Below, piece by piece: positions 38,104-51,000 of a DNA stretch of 64,000 nucleotides. The stretch's first letter is position 1. Each line of letters starts with the position of its first letter. Source of the DNA: Rebecca billardiae RCC1528 (Eukaryota; Haptophyta); NCBI GenBank assembly GCA_965240325.2, contig OZ251228.1, positions 868,001 through 932,000 on the forward strand, in the 5' to 3' direction. The position numbers and the translations under genes were made by a program. The notes beneath the pieces are model-generated. The model ran no database searches. It saw only the letters and a list, made by a program, of their open reading frames with translations, and was not told the DNA's origin.

Positions 38104-41100
38104 TCACCGGCCTGCAGCCACTGCTCGGCGCGCATCTCGGAGCGCGCGGCGAGGACGCCGGCGGAGACACAGCCACGCTCGGCAGCGTCGAGCACCGATG
38201 CCGCGAGCCGCTGCGCCACCGTGCGCGCGTCTCCGCCTGCACGCCGCGCCCAACAGCTCGGCCCAGCAGTGGCAGCCATTCTGTCGCCGCGCGGCGGCCA
38301 TTCCGTCACCTCGCGGCGGCCATTCCGTCACCGGCCTGCAGCCACCGCTCGGCGCGCATCTCGGAGCGCGCGGCGAGGACGCCGGCGGAGATACAGCCAC
38401 GCTTGGCAGCGTCGAGCGCCGCGTCGCGAGCGGCTGCGCCGCCGTGCGCGCGTCTCCGCCCACACGCCGCGCCCAACAGCTCGTCCCAGCAGCGGCAGCC
38501 ATTCCGTCGCCGCGCGGCGGCCATTCCGTCACCTCGCGGCGGCCATTCCGTCACCGGCCTGCAGGCACCGCTCGGCGCGCATCTCGAAGCGCGCGGCGAG
38601 GACGCCGGCGGAGACACAGCCACGCTTGGCAGCGTCGAGCGCCGATGCCGCGAGCGGCTGCGCCGCCGTGCGCGCGTCTCCGCCTGCACGCCGCGCCCAA
38701 CAGCTCGTCCCAGCAGCGGCAGCCATTCTGTCGCCGCGCGGCGGCCATTCCGTCACCTCGCGGCGGCCATTCCGTCACCGGCCTGCAGCCACCGCTCGGC
38801 GCGCATCTCGGAGCGCGCGGCGAGGACGCCGGCGGAGACACAGCCACGCTCGGCAAAGTCGAACACCGATGCCGCGAGCGGCTGCGCCGCCGTGCGCGCG
38901 TCTCCGCCCACACGTTGCGCCCAACAGCTCGTCCCAGCAGCGGCAGCCATTCCGTCGCCGCGCGGCGGCCATTCCGTCACCTCGCGGCGGCCATTCCGTC
39001 ACCGGCCTGCAGCCACTGCTCGGCGCGCATCTCGGAGCGCGCGGCGAGGACGCCGGCGGAGACACAGCCACGCTCGGCAAAGTCGAGCGCTGATGCCGCG
39101 AGTGGCTGCGCCGCCGTGCGCGCAACTCCGCCTGCACGTTGCGCCCAGCAAGCTCGTCCCAGCAGCGGCAGCCATTCCGTCGCCGCGCGGCGGCCATTCC
39201 GTCACCTCGCGGCGGCCATTCCGTCACCGGCCTGCAGCCACCGCTCGGCGCGCATCTCGGAGCGCGCGGCGAGGACGCCGGCGGAGACACAGCCACGCTC
39301 GGCAAAGTCGAGCGCCGATGTCGCGAGCGGCTGCGCCGCCGTGCGCGCGTCTCCGCCCGCACGTTGCGCCCAGCAAGCTCGTCCCAGCAGCGGCAGCCAT
39401 TCCGCCGCCGCGCGGCGGCCATTCCGTCACCTCGCGGCGGCCATTCCGTCACCGGCCTGCAGCCAACGCTCGGCGCGCATCTCGGAGCGCGCGGCGAGGA
39501 CGCCGGCGAAGACACAGCCACGCTTGGCAAAGTCGAGCCCCGATGCGGCCAGCGGCTGCGCCGCCGTGCGCGCAACTCCGCCCGCACGTTGCGCCCAGCA
39601 AGCTCGTCCCAGCAGCGGCAGCCATTCCGTCGCCGCGCGGCGGCCATTCCGTCACCTCGCGGCGGCCATTCCGTCACCGGCCTGCAGCCACCGCTCGGCG
39701 CGCATCTCGGAGCGCGCGGCGAGGACGCCGGCGGAGACACAGCCACGCTCGGCAAAGTCGAGCACCGATGCCGCGAGCGGCTGCGCCGCCGTGCGCGCGT
39801 CTCCGCCCACACGTTGCGCCCAACAGCTCGTCCCAGCAGCGGCAGCCATTCCGTCGCCGCGCGGCGGCCATTCCGTCACCTCGCGGCGGCCATTCCGTCA
39901 CCGGCCTGCAGCCACTGCTCGGCGCGCATCTCGGAGCGCGCGGCGAGGACGCCGGCGGAGACACAGCCACGCTCGGCAAAGTCGAGCGCCGATGCCGCGA
40001 GTGGCTGCGCCGCCGTGCGCGCAACTCCGCCCGCACGTTGCGCCCAGCAAGCTCGTCCCAGCAGCGGCAGCCATTCCGTCGCCGCGCGGCGGCCATTCCG
40101 TCACCTCGCGGCGGCCATTCCGTCACCGGCCTGCAGCCACCGCTCGGCGCGCATCTCGGAGCGCGCGGCGAGGACGCCGGCGAAGACACAGCCACGCTTG
40201 GCAAAGTCGAGCCCCGATGCGGCCAGCGGCTGCGCCGCCGTGCGCGCAACTCCGCCCGCACGTTGCGCCCAGCAAGCTCGTCCCAGCAGCGGCAGCCATT
40301 CCGTCGCCGCGCGGCGGCCATTCCGTCACCTCGCGGCGGCCATTCCGTCACCGGCCTGCAGCCACCGCTCGGCGCGCATCTCGGAGCGCGCGGCGAGGAC
40401 GCCGGCGGAGACACAGCCACGCTTGGCAGCGTCGAGCGCCGATGCCGCGAGCGGCTGCGCCGCCGTGCGCGCGTCTCCGCCTGCACGCTGCGCCCAACAG
40501 CTCGTCCCAGCAGCGGCAGCCATTCCGTCACCTCGCGGCGGCCATTCCGTCACCGGCCTGCAGCCACAGCTCGGCGCGCATCTCGGAGCGCGTGGCGAGG
40601 ACGCCGGCGGAGACACAGCCACGCTTGGCAGCGTCGAGCTCCGATGCCGCGAGCGGCTGCGCCAACGTGCGCGCGTCTCCGCCTGCACGCCGCGCCCAAC
40701 AGCTCGTCCCAGCAGCGGCAGCCATTCCGTCGCCTCGCGGCGGCCATTCCGTCACCTCGCGGCGGCCATTCCGTCACCGGCCTGCAGCCACCGCTCGGCG
40801 CGCATCTCGGAGCGCGTGGCGAGGACGCCGGCGGAGACACAGCCACGCTTGGCAGCGTCGAGCGCCGATGCCGCGAGCGGCTGCGCCGCCGTGCGCGCGT
40901 CTCCGCCTGCACGCCGCGCCCAACAGCTCGTCCCAGCAGCGGCAGCCATTCCGTCGCCGCGCGGCGGCCATTCCGTCACCTCGCGGCGGCCATTCCGTAA
41001 ACAGCCTGCAGCCACCGCTCGGCGCGCTCGTCGGAGCGCGCGGCGAGGACGCGCGCGGAGACACAGCCACGCTCGGCAGCGTCGAGCGCCGATGCCGCGA

Positions 41101-42942
41101 GCGGCTGCGTCGCCGTGCGCGCGTCTCCGCCTGCACGCTGCGCCCAACAGCTCGTCCCAGCAGCGGCAGCCATTCCGTCGCCTCGCGGCGGCCATTCCGT
41201 CACCTCGCGGCGGCCATTCCGTCACCGGCCTGCAGCCACCGCTCGGCGCGCATCTCGGAGCGCGTGGCGAGGACGCCGGCGGAGACACAGCCACGCTTGG
41301 CAGCGTCGAGCGCCGATGCCGCGAGCGGCTGCGCCGCCGTGCGCGCGTCTCCGCCTGCACGCCGCGCCCAACAGCTCGTCCCAGCAGCGGCAGCCATTCC
41401 GTCACCTCGCGGCGGCCATTCCGTCACCTCGCGGCGGCCATTCCGTCACCGGCCTGCAGCCACCGCTCGGCGCGCATCTCGGAGCGCGCGGCGAGGACGC
41501 CGGCGGAGACACAGCCACGCTTGGCAGCGTCGAGCGCCGATGCCGCGAGCGGCTGCGCCGCCGTGCGCGCGTCTCCGCCTGCACGCTGCGCCCAACAGCT
41601 CGTCCCAGCAGCGGCAGCCATTCCGTCACCTCGCGGCGGCCATTCCGTCACCGGCCTGCAGCCACAGCTCGGCGCGCATCTCGGAGCGCGTGGCGAGGAC
41701 GCCGGCGGAGACACAGCCACGCTTGGCAGCGTCGAGCTCCGATGCCGCGAGCGGCTGCGCCGCCGTGCGCGCGTCTCCGCCTGCACGCCGCGCCCAACAG
41801 CTCGTCCCAGCAGCGGCAGCCATTCCGTCGCCGCGCGGCGGCCATTCCGTCACCTCGCGGCGGCCATTCCGTCACCGGCCTGCAGCCACCGCTCGGCGCG
41901 CATCTCGGAGCGCGCGGCGAGGACGCCGGCGGAGACACAGCCACGCTCAGCGTCGAGCGCCGATGCCCCGAGCCGCTGCGCCGCCGTGCGCGCGTCTCCG
42001 CCTGCACGCCGCGCCCAACAGCTCGTCCCAGCAGCGGCAGCCATTCCGTCGCCGCGCGGCGGCCATTCCGTCACCTCGCGGCGGCCATTCCGTCACCGGC
42101 CTGCAGCCACAGCTCGGCGCGCATCTCGGAGCGCGCGGCGAGGACGCCGGCGGAGACACAGCCACGCTCAGCGTCGAGCGCCGATGCCCCGAGCCGCTGC
42201 GCCGCCGTGCGCGCGTCTCCGCCTGCACGCCGCGCCCAACAGCTCGTCCCAGCAGCGGCAGCCATTCCGTCGCCGCGCGGCGGCCATTCCGTCACCTCGC
42301 GGCGGCCATTCCGTCACCGGCCTGCAGCCACAGCTCGGCGCGCATCTCGGAGCGCGCGGCGAGGACGCCGGCGGAGACACAGCCACGCTCGGCAGCGTCG
42401 AGCGTCGATGCCGCCAGCGGCTGCGCCGCCGTGCGCGCGTCTCCGCCCGCACGTTGCGCCCAGCAAGCTCGTCCCAGCAGCGGCAGCCATTCCGTCGCCG
42501 CGCGGCGGCCATTCCGTCACCTCGCGGCGGCCATTCCGTCACCGGCCTGCAGCCACCGCTCGGCGCGCATCTCGGAGCGCGCGGCGAGGACGCCGGCGGA
42601 GACACAGCCACGCTCGGCAGCGCCGAGCGTCGGTGCCGCGCAAACCAGCGCCGGCGTGCGCGGGTCTCCGCCTGCACGCCGCGCCCAACAGCTTGTCCCA
42701 GCAGCGGCAGCCATTCCGTCGCCGCGCGGCGGCCATTCCGTCACCTCGCGGCGGCCATTCCGTCACCGGCCTGCAGCCACCGCTCGGCGCGCATCTCGGA
42801 GCGCGCGGCGAGGACGCCGGCGGAGACACAGCCACGCTCGGCAGCGTCGAGCGCCGACGCCGCGAGCGGCTGCGCCGCCGTGCGCGCGTCTCCGCCCGCA
42901 CGTTGCGCCCAGCAGCTCGTCCCAGCAGCGGCAGCCATTCCG

Positions 42943-45900
42943 TCACCTCGCGGCGGCCATTCCGTCACCGGCCTGCAGCCACTGCTCGGCGCGCATCTCG
43001 GAGCGCGTGGCGAGGACGCCGGCGGAGACACAGCCACGCTCGGCAGCGTCGAGCACCGATGCCGCGAGCCGCTGCGCCGCCGTGCGCGCGTCTCCGCCTG
43101 CACGCCGCGCCCAACAGCTCGGCCCAGCAGTGGCAGCCATTCTGTCGCCGCGCGGCGGCCATTCCGTCACCTCGCGGCGGCCATTCCGTCACCGGCCTGC
43201 AGCCACCGCTCGGCGCGCATCTCGGAGCGCGCGGCGAGGACGCCGGCGGAGATACAGCCACGCTCGGCAGCGTCGAGCGCCGCGTCGCGAGCGGCTGCGC
43301 CGCCGTGCGCGCGTCTCCGCCCACACGCCGCGCCCAACAGCTCGTCCCAGCAGCGGCAGCCATTCCGTCGCCGCGCGGCGGCCATTCCGTCACCTCGCGG
43401 CGGCCATTCCGTCACCGGCCTGCAGGCACCGCTCGGCGCGCATCTCGAAGCGCGCGGCGAGGACGCCGGCGGAGACACAGCCACGCTTGGCAGCGTCGAG
43501 CGCCGATGCCGCGAGCGGCTGCGCCGCCGTGCGCGCGTCTCCGCCTGCACGCCGCGCCCAACAGCTCGTCCCAGCAGCGGCAGCCATTCCGTCGCCGCGC
43601 GGCGGCCATTCCGTCACCTCGCGGCGGCCATTCCGTCACCGGCCTGCAGCCACCGCTCGGCGCGCATCTCGGAGCGCGCGGCGAGGACGCCGGCGGAGAC
43701 ACAGCCACGCTCGGCAAAGTCGAACACCGATGCCGCGAGCGGCTGCGCCGCCGTGCGCGCGTCTCCGCCCACACGTTGCGCCCAACAGCTCGTCCCAGCA
43801 GCGGCAGCCATTCCGTCGCCGCGCGGCGGCCATTCCGTCACCTCGCGGCGGCCATTCCGTCACCGGCCTGCAGCCACTGCTCGGCGCGCATCTCGGAGCG
43901 CGCGGCGAGGACGCCGGCGGAGACACAGCCACGCTCGGCAAAGTCGAACACCGATGCCGCGAGCGGCTGCGCCGCCGTGCGCGCGTCTCCGCCCACACGT
44001 TGCGCCCAACAGCTCGTCCCAGCAGCGGCAGCCATTCCGTCGCCGCGCGGCGGCCATTCCGTCACCTCGCGGCGGCCATTCCGTCACCGGCCTGCAGCCA
44101 CTGCTCGGCGCGCATCTCGGAGCGCGCGGCGAGGACGCCGGCGGAGACACAGCCACGCTCGGCAAAATCGAGCGCCGATGTCGCGAGCGGCTGCGCCGCC
44201 GTGCGCGCGTCTCCGCCCGCACGTTGCGCCCAGCAAGCTCGTCCCAGCAGCAGCAGCCATTCCGCCGCCGCGCGGCGGCCATTCCGTCACCTCGCGGCGG
44301 CCATTCCGTCACCGGCCTGCAGCCAACGCTCGGCGCGCATCTCGGAGCGCGCGGCGAGGACGCCGGCGAAGACACAGCCACGCTTGGCAAAGTCGAGCCC
44401 CGATGCGGCCAGCGGCTGCGCCGCCGTGCGCGCAACTCCGCCCGCACGTTGCGCCCAGCAAGCTCGTCCCAGCAGCGGCAGCCATTCCGTCGCCGCGCGG
44501 CGGCCATTCCGTCACCTCGCGGCGGCCATTCCGTCACCGGCCTGCAGCCACAGCTCGGCGCGCATCTCGGAGCGCGCGGCGAGGACGCCGGCGGAGACAC
44601 AGCCACGCTCGGCAGCGTCGAGCGTCGATGCCGCCAGCGGCTGCGCCGCCGTGCGCGCGTCTCCGCCCGCACGTTGCGCCCAGCAAGCTCGTCCCAGCAG
44701 CGGCAGCCATTCCGTCGCCGCGCGGCGGCCATTCCGTCACCTCGCGGCGGCCATTCCGTCACCGGCCTGCAGCCACAGCTCGGCGCGCATCTCGGAGCGC
44801 GCGGCGAGGACGCCGGCGGAGACACAGCCACGCTCGGCAGCGTCGAGCGTCGATGCCACCAGCGGCTGCGCCGCCGTGCGCGCGTCTCCGCCCGCACGTT
44901 GCGCCCAGCAGCTCGTCCCAGCAGCGGCAGCCATTCCGTCACCTCGCGGCGGCCATTCCGTCACCGGCCTGCAGCCACTGCTCGGCGCGCATCTCGGAGC
45001 GCGTGGCGAGGACGCCGGCGGAGACACAGCCACGCTCGGCAGCGTCGAGCACCGATGCCGCGAGCCGCTGCGCCGCCGTGCGCGCGTCTCCGCCTGCACG
45101 CCGCGCCCAACAGCTCGGCCCAGCAGTGGCAGCCATTCTGTCGCCGCGCGGCGGCCATTCCGTCACCTCGCGGCGGCCATTCCGTCACCGGCCTGCAGCC
45201 ACCGCTCGGCGCGCATCTCGGAGCGCGCGGCGAGGACGCCGGCGGAGATACAGCCACGCTCGGCAGCGTCGAGCGCCGCGTCGCGAGCGGCTGCGCCGCC
45301 GTGCGCGCGTCTCCGCCCACACGCCGCGCCCAACAGCTCGTCCCAGCAGCGGCAGCCATTCCGTCGCCGCGCGGCGGCCATTCCGTCACCTCGCGGCGGC
45401 CATTCCGTCACCGGCCTGCAGGCACCGCTCGGCGCGCATCTCGAAGCGCGCGGCGAGGACGCCGGCGGAGACACAGCCACGCTTGGCAGCGTCGAGCGCC
45501 GATGCCGCGAGCGGCTGCGCCGCCGTGCGCGCGTCTCCGCCTGCACGCCGCGCCCAACAGCTCGTCCCAGCAGCGGCAGCCATTCCGTCGCCGCGCGGCG
45601 GCCATTCCGTCACCTCGCGGCGGCCATTCCGTCACCGGCCTGCAGCCACCGCTCGGCGCGCATCTCGGAGCGCGCGGCGAGGACGCCGGCGGAGACACAG
45701 CCACGCTCGGCAAAGTCGAACACCGATGCCGCGAGCGGCTGCGCCGCCGTGCGCGCGTCTCCGCCCACACGTTGCGCCCAACAGCTCGTCCCAGCAGCGG
45801 CAGCCATTCCGTCGCCGCGCGGCGGCCATTCCGTCACCTCGCGGCGGCCATTCCGTCACCGGCCTGCAGCCACTGCTCGGCGCGCATCTCGGAGCGCGCG

Positions 45901-46934
45901 GCGAGGACGCCGGCGGAGACACAGCCACGCTCGGCAAAGTCGAACACCGATGCCGCGAGCGGCTGCGCCGCCGTGCGCGCGTCTCCGCCCACACGTTGCG
46001 CCCAACAGCTCGTCCCAGCAGCGGCAGCCATTCCGTCGCCGCGCGGCGGCCATTCCGTCACCTCGCGGCGGCCATTCCGTCACCGGCCTGCAGCCACTGC
46101 TCGGCGCGCATCTCGGAGCGCGCGGCGAGGACGCCGGCGGAGACACAGCCACGCTCGGCAAAATCGAGCGCCGATGTCGCGAGCGGCTGCGCCGCCGTGC
46201 GCGCGTCTCCGCCCGCACGTTGCGCCCAGCAAGCTCGTCCCAGCAGCAGCAGCCATTCCGCCGCCGCGCGGCGGCCATTCCGTCACCTCGCGGCGGCCAT
46301 TCCGTCACCGGCCTGCAGCCAACGCTCGGCGCGCATCTCGGAGCGCGCGGCGAGGACGCCGGCGAAGACACAGCCACGCTTGGCAAAGTCGAGCCCCGAT
46401 GCGGCCAGCGGCTGCGCCGCCGTGCGCGCAACTCCGCCCGCACGTTGCGCCCAGCAAGCTCGTCCCAGCAGCGGCAGCCATTCCGTCGCCGCGCGGCGGC
46501 CATTCCGTCACCTCGCGGCGGCCATTCCGTCACCGGCCTGCAGCCACAGCTCGGCGCGCATCTCGGAGCGCGCGGCGAGGACGCCGGCGGAGACACAGCC
46601 ACGCTCGGCAGCGTCGAGCGTCGATGCCGCCAGCGGCTGCGCCGCCGTGCGCGCGTCTCCGCCCGCACGTTGCGCCCAGCAAGCTCGTCCCAGCAGCGGC
46701 AGCCATTCCGTCGCCGCGCGGCGGCCATTCCGTCACCTCGCGGCGGCCATTCCGTCACCGGCCTGCAGCCACAGCTCGGCGCGCATCTCGGAGCGCGCGG
46801 CGAGGACGCCGGCGGAGACACAGCCACGCTCGGCAGCGTCGAGCGTCGATGCCACCAGCGGCTGCGCCGCCGTGCGCGCGTCTCCGCCCGCACGTTGCGC
46901 CCAGCAAGCTCGTCCCAGCAGCGGCAGCCATTCC
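42943..46934. repeat. 1,996-bp higher-order repeat, two tandem copies
   Basis: Nine monomers at about 42943-44938 recur at about 44939-46934 in the same class order (starting with the monomer that carries CAGCTCGGCCCAGCAGTGGC). Within the second copy and beyond it, a four-monomer block of 900 bp (46080-46979) is repeated again. Confidence 0.85.
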
Positions 46935-48079
46935 GTCGCCGCGCGGCGGCCATTCCGTCACCTCGCGGCGGCCATTCCGTCACCGGCCTGCAGCCACAGC
47001 TCGGCGCGCATCTCGGAGCGCGTGGCGAGGACGCCGGCGGAGACACAGCCACGCTCGGCAAAATCGAGCGCCGATGTCGCGAGCGGCTGCGCCGCCGTGC
47101 GCGCGTCTCCGCCCGCACGTTGCGCCCAGCAAGCTCGTCCCAGCAGCAGCAGCCATTCCGCCGCCGCGCGGCGGCCATTCCGTCACCTCGCGGCGGCCAT
47201 TCCGTCACCGGCCTGCAGCCAACGCTCGGCGCGCATCTCGGAGCGCGCGGCGAGGACGCCGGCGAAGACACAGCCACGCTTGGCAAAGTCGAGCCCCGAT
47301 GCGGCCAGCGGCTGCGCCGCCGTGCGCGCAACTCCGCCCGCACGTTGCGCCCAGCAAGCTCGTCCCAGCAGCGGCAGCCATTCCGTCGCCGCGCGGCGGC
47401 CATTCCGTCACCTCGCGGCGGCCATTCCGTCACCGGCCTGCAGCCACCGCTCGGCGCGCATCTCGGAGCGCGCGGCGAGGACGCCGGCGGAGACACAGCC
47501 ACGCTCAGCGTCGAGCGCCGACGCCCCGAGCCGCTGCGCCGCCGTGCGCGCGTCTCCGCCTGCACGCCGCGCCCAACAGCTCGTCCCAGCAGCGGCAGCC
47601 ATTCCGTCGCCGCGCGGCGGCCATTCCGTCACCTCGCGGCGGCCATTCCGTCACCGGCCTGCAGCCACAGCTCGGCGCGCATCTCGGAGCGCGCGGCGAG
47701 GACGCCGGCGGAGACACAGCCACGCTCGGCAGCGTCGAGCGTCGATGCCGCCAGCGGCTGCGCCGCCGTGCGCGCGTCTCCGCCCGCACGTTGCGCCCAG
47801 CAAGCTCGTCCCAGCAGCGGCAGCCATTCCGTCGCCGCGCGGCGGCCATTCCGTCACCTCGCGGCGGCCATTCCGTCACCGGCCTGCAGCCACCGCTCGG
47901 CGCGCATCTCGGAGCGCGCGGCGAGGACGCCGGCGGAGACACAGCCACGCTCGGCAGCGCCGAGCGTCGGTGCCGCGCAAACCAGCGCCGGCGTGCGCGG
48001 GTCTCCGCCTGCACGCCGCGCCCAACAGCTTGTCCCAGCAGCGGCAGCCATTCCGTCGCCGCGCGGCGGCCATTCCGTC

Positions 48080-51000
48080 ACCTCGCGGCGGCCATTCCGT
48101 CACCGGCCTGCAGCCACCGCTCGGCGCGCATCTCGGAGCGCGCGGCGAGGACGCCGGCGGAGACACAGCCACGCTCGGCAGCGTCGAGCGCCGATGCCGC
48201 GAGCGGCTGCGCCGCCGTGCGCGCGTCTCCGCCCGCACGTTGCGCCCAGCAGCTCGTCCCAGCAGCGGCAGCCATTCCGTCACCTCGCGGCGGCCATTCC
48301 GTCACCGGCCTGCAGCCACTGCTCGGCGCGCATCTCGGAGCGCGTGGCGAGGACGCCGGCGGAGACACAGCCACGCTCGGCAGCGTCGAGCACCGATGCC
48401 GCGAGCCGCTGCGCCACCGTGCGCGCGTCTCCGCCTGCACGCCGCGCCCAACAGCTCGGCCCAGCAGTGGCAGCCATTCTGTCGCCGCGCGGCGGCCATT
48501 CCGTCACCTCGCGGCGGCCATTCCGTCACCGGCCTGCAGCCACCGCTCGGCGCGCATCTCGGAGCGCGCGGCGAGGACGCCGGCGGAGATACAGCCACGC
48601 TCGGCAGCGTCGAGCGCCGCGTCGCGAGCGGCTGCGCCGCCGTGCGCGCGTCTCCGCCCACACGCCGCGCCCAACAGCTCGTCCCAGCAGCGGCAGCCAT
48701 TCCGTCGCCGCGCGGCGGCCATTCCGTCACCTCGCGGCGGCCATTCCGTCACCGGCCTGCAGGCACCGCTCGGCGCGCATCTCGAAGCGCGCGGCGAGGA
48801 CGCCGGCGGAGACACAGCCACGCTTGGCAGCGTCGAGCGCCGATGCCGCGAGCGGCTGCGCCGCCGTGCGCGCGTCTCCGCCTGCACGCCGCGCCCAACA
48901 GCTCGTCCCAGCAGCGGCAGCCATTCCGTCGCCGCGCGGCGGCCATTCCGTCACCTCGCGGCGGCCATTCCGTCACCGGCCTGCAGCCACCGCTCGGCGC
49001 GCATCTCGGAGCGCGCGGCGAGGACGCCGGCGGAGACACAGCCACGCTCGGCAAAGTCGAACACCGATGCCGCGAGCGGCTGCGCCGCCGTGCGCGCGTC
49101 TCCGCCCACACGTTGCGCCCAACAGCTCGTCCCAGCAGCGGCAGCCATTCCGTCGCCGCGCGGCGGCCATTCCGTCACCTCGCGGCGGCCATTCCGTCAC
49201 CGGCCTGCAGCCACTGCTCGGCGCGCATCTCGGAGCGCGCGGCGAGGACGCCGGCGGAGACACAGCCACGCTCGGCAAAGTCGAACACCGATGCCGCGAG
49301 CGGCTGCGCCGCCGTGCGCGCGTCTCCGCCTGCACGCCGCGCCCAACAGCTCGGCCCAGCAGTGGCAGCCATTCTGTCGCCGCGCGGCGGCCATTCCGTC
49401 ACCTCGCGGCGGCCATTCCGTCACCGGCCTGCAGCCACCGCTCGGCGCGCATCTCGGAGCGCGCGGCGAGGACGCCGGCGGAGATACAGCCACGCTCGGC
49501 AGCGTCGAGCGCCGCGTCGCGAGCGGCTGCGCCGCCGTGCGCGCGTCTCCGCCCACACGCCGCGCCCAACAGCTCGTCCCAGCAGCGGCAGCCATTCCGT
49601 CGCCGCGCGGCGGCCATTCCGTCACCTCGCGGCGGCCATTCCGTCACCGGCCTGCAGGCACCGCTCGGCGCGCATCTCGAAGCGCGCGGCGAGGACGCCG
49701 GCGGAGACACAGCCACGCTTGGCAGCGTCGAGCGCCGATGCCGCGAGCGGCTGCGCCGCCGTGCGCGCGTCTCCGCCTGCACGCCGCGCCCAACAGCTCG
49801 TCCCAGCAGCGGCAGCCATTCCGTCGCCGCGCGGCGGCCATTCCGTCACCTCGCGGCGGCCATTCCGTCACCGGCCTGCAGCCAACGCTCGGCGCGCATC
49901 TCGGAGCGCGCGGCGAGGACGCCGGCGGAGACACAGCCACGCTTGGCAAAGTCGAACACCGATGCCGCGAGCGGCTGCGCCGCCGTGCGCGCGTCTCCGC
50001 CCACACGTTGCGCCCAACAGCTCGTCCCAGCAGCGGCAGCCATTCCGTCGCCGCGCGGCGGCCATTCCGTCACCTCGCGGCGGCCATTCCGTCACCGGCC
50101 TGCAGCCACTGCTCGGCGCGCATCTCGGAGCGCGCGGCGAGGACGCCGGCGGAGACACAGCCACGCTCGGCAAAGTCGAACACCGATGCCGCGAGCGGCT
50201 GCGCCGCCGTGCGCGCGTCTCCGCCCACACGTTGCGCCCAACAGCTCGTCCCAGCAGCGGCAGCCATTCCGTCGCCGCGCGGCGGCCATTCCGTCACCTC
50301 GCGGCGGCCATTCCGTCACCGGCCTGCAGCCACTGCTCGGCGCGCATCTCGGAGCGCGCGGCGAGGACGCCGGCGGAGACACAGCCACGCTCGGCAAAAT
50401 CGAGCGCCGATGTCGCGAGCGGCTGCGCCGCCGTGCGCGCGTCTCCGCCCGCACGTTGCGCCCAGCAAGCTCGTCCCAGCAGCAGCAGCCATTCCGCCGC
50501 CGCGCGGCGGCCATTCCGTCACCTCGCGGCGGCCATTCCGTCACCGGCCTGCAGCCAACGCTCGGCGCGCATCTCGGAGCGCGCGGCGAGGACGCCGGCG
50601 AAGACACAGCCACGCTTGGCAAAGTCGAGCCCCGATGCGGCCAGCGGCTGCGCCGCCGTGCGCGCAACTCCGCCCGCACGTTGCGCCCAGCAAGCTCGTC
50701 CCAGCAGCGGCAGCCATTCCGTCGCCGCGCGGCGGCCATTCCGTCACCTCGCGGCGGCCATTCCGTCACCGGCCTGCAGCCACCGCTCGGCGCGCATCTC
50801 GGAGCGCGCGGCGAGGACGCCGGCGGAGACACAGCCACGCTCGGCAAAGTCGAACACCGATGCCGCGAGCGGCTGCGCCGCCGTGCGCGCGTCTCCGCCC
50901 ACACGTTGCGCCCAACAGCTCGTCCCAGCAGCGGCAGCCATTCCGTCGCCGCGCGGCGGCCATTCCGTCACCTCGCGGCGGCCATTCCGTCACCGGCCTG

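Larger units (their letters stand above)
27418..44520. repeat. Block duplication within the array, offset 13,337 bp
   Basis: The stretch of about 27.42-31.18 kb recurs at about 40.75-44.52 kb with the same succession of monomer lengths and variants, including the two 221-bp monomers and the aberrant GCAAACCAGCG monomer. A handful of single-base differences are visible (for example GCCGATGCC versus GCCGACGCC near 29520/42857). Confidence 0.85.

Noticed and set aside
26409-41000. 4,863-codon forward open frame as a giant repetitive protein
   Set aside because: It crosses satellite monomers of 225, 224, 221 and 202 bp, so the encoded sequence cycles through all frames. The other forward frames are also open over long stretches.
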